Shown: in pieces, positions 60,041 through 64,000 of the stretch
Layout: the number at the start of each line of letters is the position of its first letter
How positions within the stretch are numbered: the first letter of the stretch is position 1
NCBI GenBank assembly: GCA_013400975.1
Contig: WBMZ01008655.1
Location: forward strand, 1-64,000
Length of the DNA stretch: 64,000 bases
From: Atrichornis clamosus
Lineage: Eukaryota > Chordata > Aves > Passeriformes > Menuridae
Reading direction: 5' to 3'
Program-made: the position numbers and the translations under genes
The notes under the pieces: generated by a model
The model's database searches: none
Told to the model about the DNA's origin: nothing
What the model saw: the letters and a program-made list of their open reading frames with translations, nothing else

Positions 60041-63000
60041 AGCTAATCTCATCTCCTTCTCTGACACTTGCGGATGAGGGAAAGGCTGTAGAGGTTAGTC
60101 AAGCAGGACCTGCCTGCTGACTGCCTTATATAATTCTACATAAGAAACTTCTAGTAGTTGAACTCTCTCATATTTGGTATGTGTAGATTCAGGTGCTTAA
60201 AAGTGACATACAAATAATGACACAAGTGTGGCACAAGAGAAAGCAGTGATGTAGACGAGAAATCCAGATGCGTGCAGGCTTTGAATACACAGGAATCCTA
60301 GTACTGGGAAGTGGCAGCTCTGGAAAAAATTTAGAAGCAATGGCAGGAATAATGTGTAGTGTTTTCCTCAATAGCTCTCTCTTGCTAATAAGTATTCCAT
60401 GAGAGAATGGTTCTTTCTGTATACTTAAGAACTCCTCTTCCTTGGCACTTCAATACACAAGTAAAAGTAAGTTAGTTCAGATGGACCATTTCCCAGACTG
60501 AATCCAAATGTGCTAATAACATATAGATTCTGTGATAGAAGGCCTAAAGTTTCCTATAAGGCTCTTGATTTTCCTGTGACTTATTTGAAATAATTATTAA
60601 AATTAAAATTAACAGAAAAATACCACAAACTCAACAGTCTGTTATTAAAAGAGTAATCCACCCATGAGCAGAAGAATTAGCATGTTTTCCTTGAATTAAC
60701 TCAGATGATTTACCAGATAGCTCTACTGTGAAGATCAAGTAGTGGTATGAGTGGTAAAGATACTACAGTGAACTGCAGTTATGGCAGCTTTTGTCAAACT
60801 ACCAACTAGTATAAATTATATTTAGGGAATGCCCCACTTTTTTCCCCAGCACAGTGTCAGGGCAGTCCTTTGGCCTCCCCTTCCTGGTCTTTCCTGGACT
60901 CTTGGACTCCTCAAATTTTTGCTTATAATTAATATTTAAGTAATTGTATTTAATATATGTATTGACAGGGACCTGGAAATACTTTTTCCAGGCAGCAGCA
61001 GGACCTGAACATATTTTCTTCTCGCTGGTGTTTGCTGTGAAGGACAGAGGGCAGCAGCCCTTTTTTTCCCCACCTTTGCAGTGAATCTAGATACACTATA
61101 GAATATTTCAAGAGTGTGGCAAAAGTGCTACCAATTGCAGTTTGAGAGAAGCTTACTCTGAACTTATGTACAGCAGCTTTATAGGGCTCTGGGAACTGCA
61201 AACCTGCTTTTTTATAGGGAGCTGATGTCCTTCAGTCAAATTCTGCAGAACTGTTACAAGTGGAAAGTGAATATTGATTAAAATAAAAGAATGTCTCTTT
61301 GCCTCCATTTTACATGCAGGAGTAATTCGTTTTTTTCCTGGCTGCCCAGAATTTACAGCTAATCCTGAGAATTGTCTTGTCACTTCCTCTTAAGCTGATA
61401 CATCTAAACAGCAAGAAATAAAAATAGCTGAAAATTTGAAGCATACTATGGTCTGCATCGTATATGCAGGCTTGAGTTTCACACGTCTTTGTGTGCTTTC
61501 TGCAATGGGGACATTTATGGTCTCTTTTGAAAAATTTGCCATTACACAGAATACCCTTAAGGTATTGCAGATAACCAGCTAGTGATTATGCCTTTTTTCA
61601 ATAATGCACAGATACACTTTAATCAACATGATGCTAAATGATTACTGGCCTTCTATTAAAAGACTAACAAAAGCGTTTGTTGCCATAGTAAATACCCATG
61701 TAGCTTTTCTAATCTTGAATGCACTTTCAGCTAGTATGGCCAGCCTTACCATCAAATTTGGTAACTGCTGAAAGATGTCTAGCCTGAGCCAAAAAAAACT
61801 GTGCAGAGAAAGTGTATCAGTTCACCATGCAGCTGCACGGACATTGATGCCAACTCAGGAGAGAAGGTATGGGTAGGAACTAGCAGTGGGAAAGTGGAAT
61901 CATTTATTTCACCAGCATATGCCAAAATAAACTGCTCATGGGTCTGCTAAGGGTTGCCAATATAACAATATATGTAAGTAGAAACTCACTACTGATAAAG
62001 CCTTTTTTAGTCATTCATAAATTTAAGAACAGAAAAATGAACCCAGATTTCAAGAGAACTCCAGATTTATGATACCAGAAGGTAATTGTTCTCACAAAAT
62101 TAAATTCAAAGAAGAAACAGCTCAGAAGTTTGTGCATAAAGATAGGCATGCTGTTGTCCAAGAAATGAAGGTGCAAGTTAATGAAGTTGAGTGCCTTTCA
62201 TCTGCTGTCCATGCATATCATCAGCTGCCCTATACAGCTGGAGCCAGGGTGCTGGTAGCTCCAAGACACAGACCATGATTGTGTGCAGACCTAGGGGTGG
62301 TTTTTGGGAAGTAAAATTGTCCTATATTTTGATAATAAATCTAAACTCTGTGATTGGTTTGTCAAATTAAACACTCACCAGTAGTTAGCTGAACTAAAAA
62401 AAATGTGGCATTTGAAGTTACGATTAGAAATCTCTAGAATATCAAGTAACTTCCTATCATTACACCAGGGCCTATGGATTACTCAACTAATCTGAAATAA
62501 AGCTTTCCCTGTAAAAGTAAACTCTCCAAAGTAGAAATTGATATGGAATTTCCTTTGGGCTCAGTACTCAGATCTCAGACCTGGGAAATAAATGTGATCT
62601 GTAACAAACCTAATAGGGGCTCAAATGCTACACAGCCTCCTCTAGTGACCCCAAGGTAAACATTCTTTTCCTCAGTGCTTCTGTTGCTATATCTTGGGAA
62701 TGCTTCTCAGGACTGAGGGGAAAATGTCTCTTTTTAGACCTCACCTCCTTAACTCCCATCTCAGTTTCACATAGCTCTGGCAACAGACCAATTTGAAACT
62801 GGTCATGTCCAGTTGTAGCCTCTTTATTACTAAGACTGCATGATGCATACATAAATTAAAATGATTAGTGGCAGCCTGTATCTTACAAGCCTATGGTCCT
62901 TGCTTTACATCTCTCCCTTGGATTTGAGCAGAGATAGAATGGAGATGTTTATTATTTCCTTTTCAAAAAGTTCCTACTTAAGGTAGTGATGCTTTTTCTC

Positions 63001-64000
63001 TACCGCAAGATGAGTAGGAGTTGTTAGTTATTAGACTTGGTTTTACAATCCAGCATACATGTGACAAGGCATATAGTGTACATGAGCAGCTGTGGTTTGT
63101 GACTCACTTCTACTATCCATTTTTCACTCTGTCGTTATATGACAATCCTGGCTTGTAGACTCTCTGGGCACGTCAGAGATTGTGCAACTGAAAGTAATAC
63201 GACAAGAATTAACTTCAAGTAATTACTGACCATTATCGATATTATGTATACCTGCTGTACCTGTTTTAGCCTTTCACAATTCCCTTTGACACAGGGAAAA
63301 TTTAATGCTTCATGCAAAGCACAGCACCACTTCAGCTACACATGCAAACTGAAAAAATGTGCACCTTGATATTGCCTTTGTATCTTGCAGAACAGAGATC
63401 TGTCTTCTGCCCCTTTCAGCAATAGGTTTTTTTTTTTCCCCTTTGGTCCTTTTGTGTGGCTAGGGCAAATTATAGCACATTACTTTTGACAGCTGTGAAG
63501 AAAAATTAATGTCCCCACATTCGAAGGCCAATATTTTAAAGGACTGTATATAAACAGGCCATGTATTACCATCACATGAATGAGACAGAACACTGTCGAG
63601 AAGTATTGGGAAGGAAAAGTAGAATATCTATCTTTCAAAGACTTTGTGTTACCACTGTTTCTACATTTTCATCTTGGAACTTCTTCAGTTTTGGCTTGAC
63701 CACTGTCAAACATATTCTATTGTTAAAGTTAGACTACTGGTGCTTCAGAGACATTGCCACGGTTTACTAAATGCAGAGGAAAGTACCACAGCTTTAACTG
63801 TAAGTATTTATATGGGGGGAAATAATGTAAATGATCAAGAACACATTATATGTCATTCTCTAAGAGTTGAAGTACAGTAACAATCTTTAAAACTACAATA
63901 TTTCCCAAGTATAAGAGTTTTCACAGTGCTGCTACCCCAAGAGGAAACTTTAAATATGATCCAGTAAAATGATGCAACTAAGTATCTTTTATTTTACTAG
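60041..64000. other. Intergenic AT-rich stretch to window end
   Basis: No coding exon or repeat recognised. By synteny this lies between MOCS2 and FST, so it may hold distal FST regulatory sequence, but no specific site can be pointed to. Confidence 0.5.

Overview
This is a vertebrate nuclear window, almost certainly from a bird. The genes are split by GT-AG introns. The repeats are avian: several CR1 LINE 3' ends in minus orientation and two solo LTRs of a type common in bird genomes. The gene order ITGA2 (+) then MOCS2 (-) matches the conserved amniote block ITGA1/PELO-ITGA2-MOCS2-FST, which lies on the Z chromosome in birds (established knowledge). The species cannot be fixed from the sequence alone.

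Layout. (1) 1-150 is a CpG-rich patch directly at the window edge. (2) 327-33604 holds 26 coding exons of integrin alpha-2 (ITGA2), + strand, corresponding to exons 5-30 of the 30-exon human gene. They sum to 3165 nt (1054 residues plus stop) with no frameshift or internal stop. The signal peptide and about the first 129 residues lie outside the window. The 3'UTR probably runs to about 36.5 kb. (3) 36.5-42.5 kb is the region between the convergent ITGA2 and MOCS2 3' ends. It holds a solo LTR, a small CpG-rich patch, a CR1 copy and a perfect 20-bp-arm hairpin. (4) 42588-50862 is MOCS2, - strand, a dual-ORF gene giving the small (MOCS2A) and large (MOCS2B) subunits of molybdopterin synthase, with a CpG-island promoter at about 50.4-51.0 kb. 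(5) 51.1-64 kb is intergenic upstream of MOCS2, with CR1 fragments and no exon I can support. FST would be expected further right.

How the genes work. ITGA2 pairs with integrin beta-1 as the collagen/laminin receptor alpha2beta1; the collagen-binding I domain, MIDAS residues, calcium sites, transmembrane helix and GFFKR tail motif are all intact. MOCS2A and MOCS2B form the heterotetramer that puts the dithiolene sulfurs into molybdenum cofactor. The two genes share a locus but no pathway.

Most notable observations: the human-type MOCS2B start codon reads ACG here. From the MOCS2A ATG to an ATG in the fourth coding exon the spliced message contains no other AUG in any frame, so the next AUG is an in-frame MOCS2B AUG 22 nt past the MOCS2A stop. 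ITGA2 also carries one GC-AG intron. Introns not listed separately hold only unique sequence or short homopolymer runs that I could not assign.
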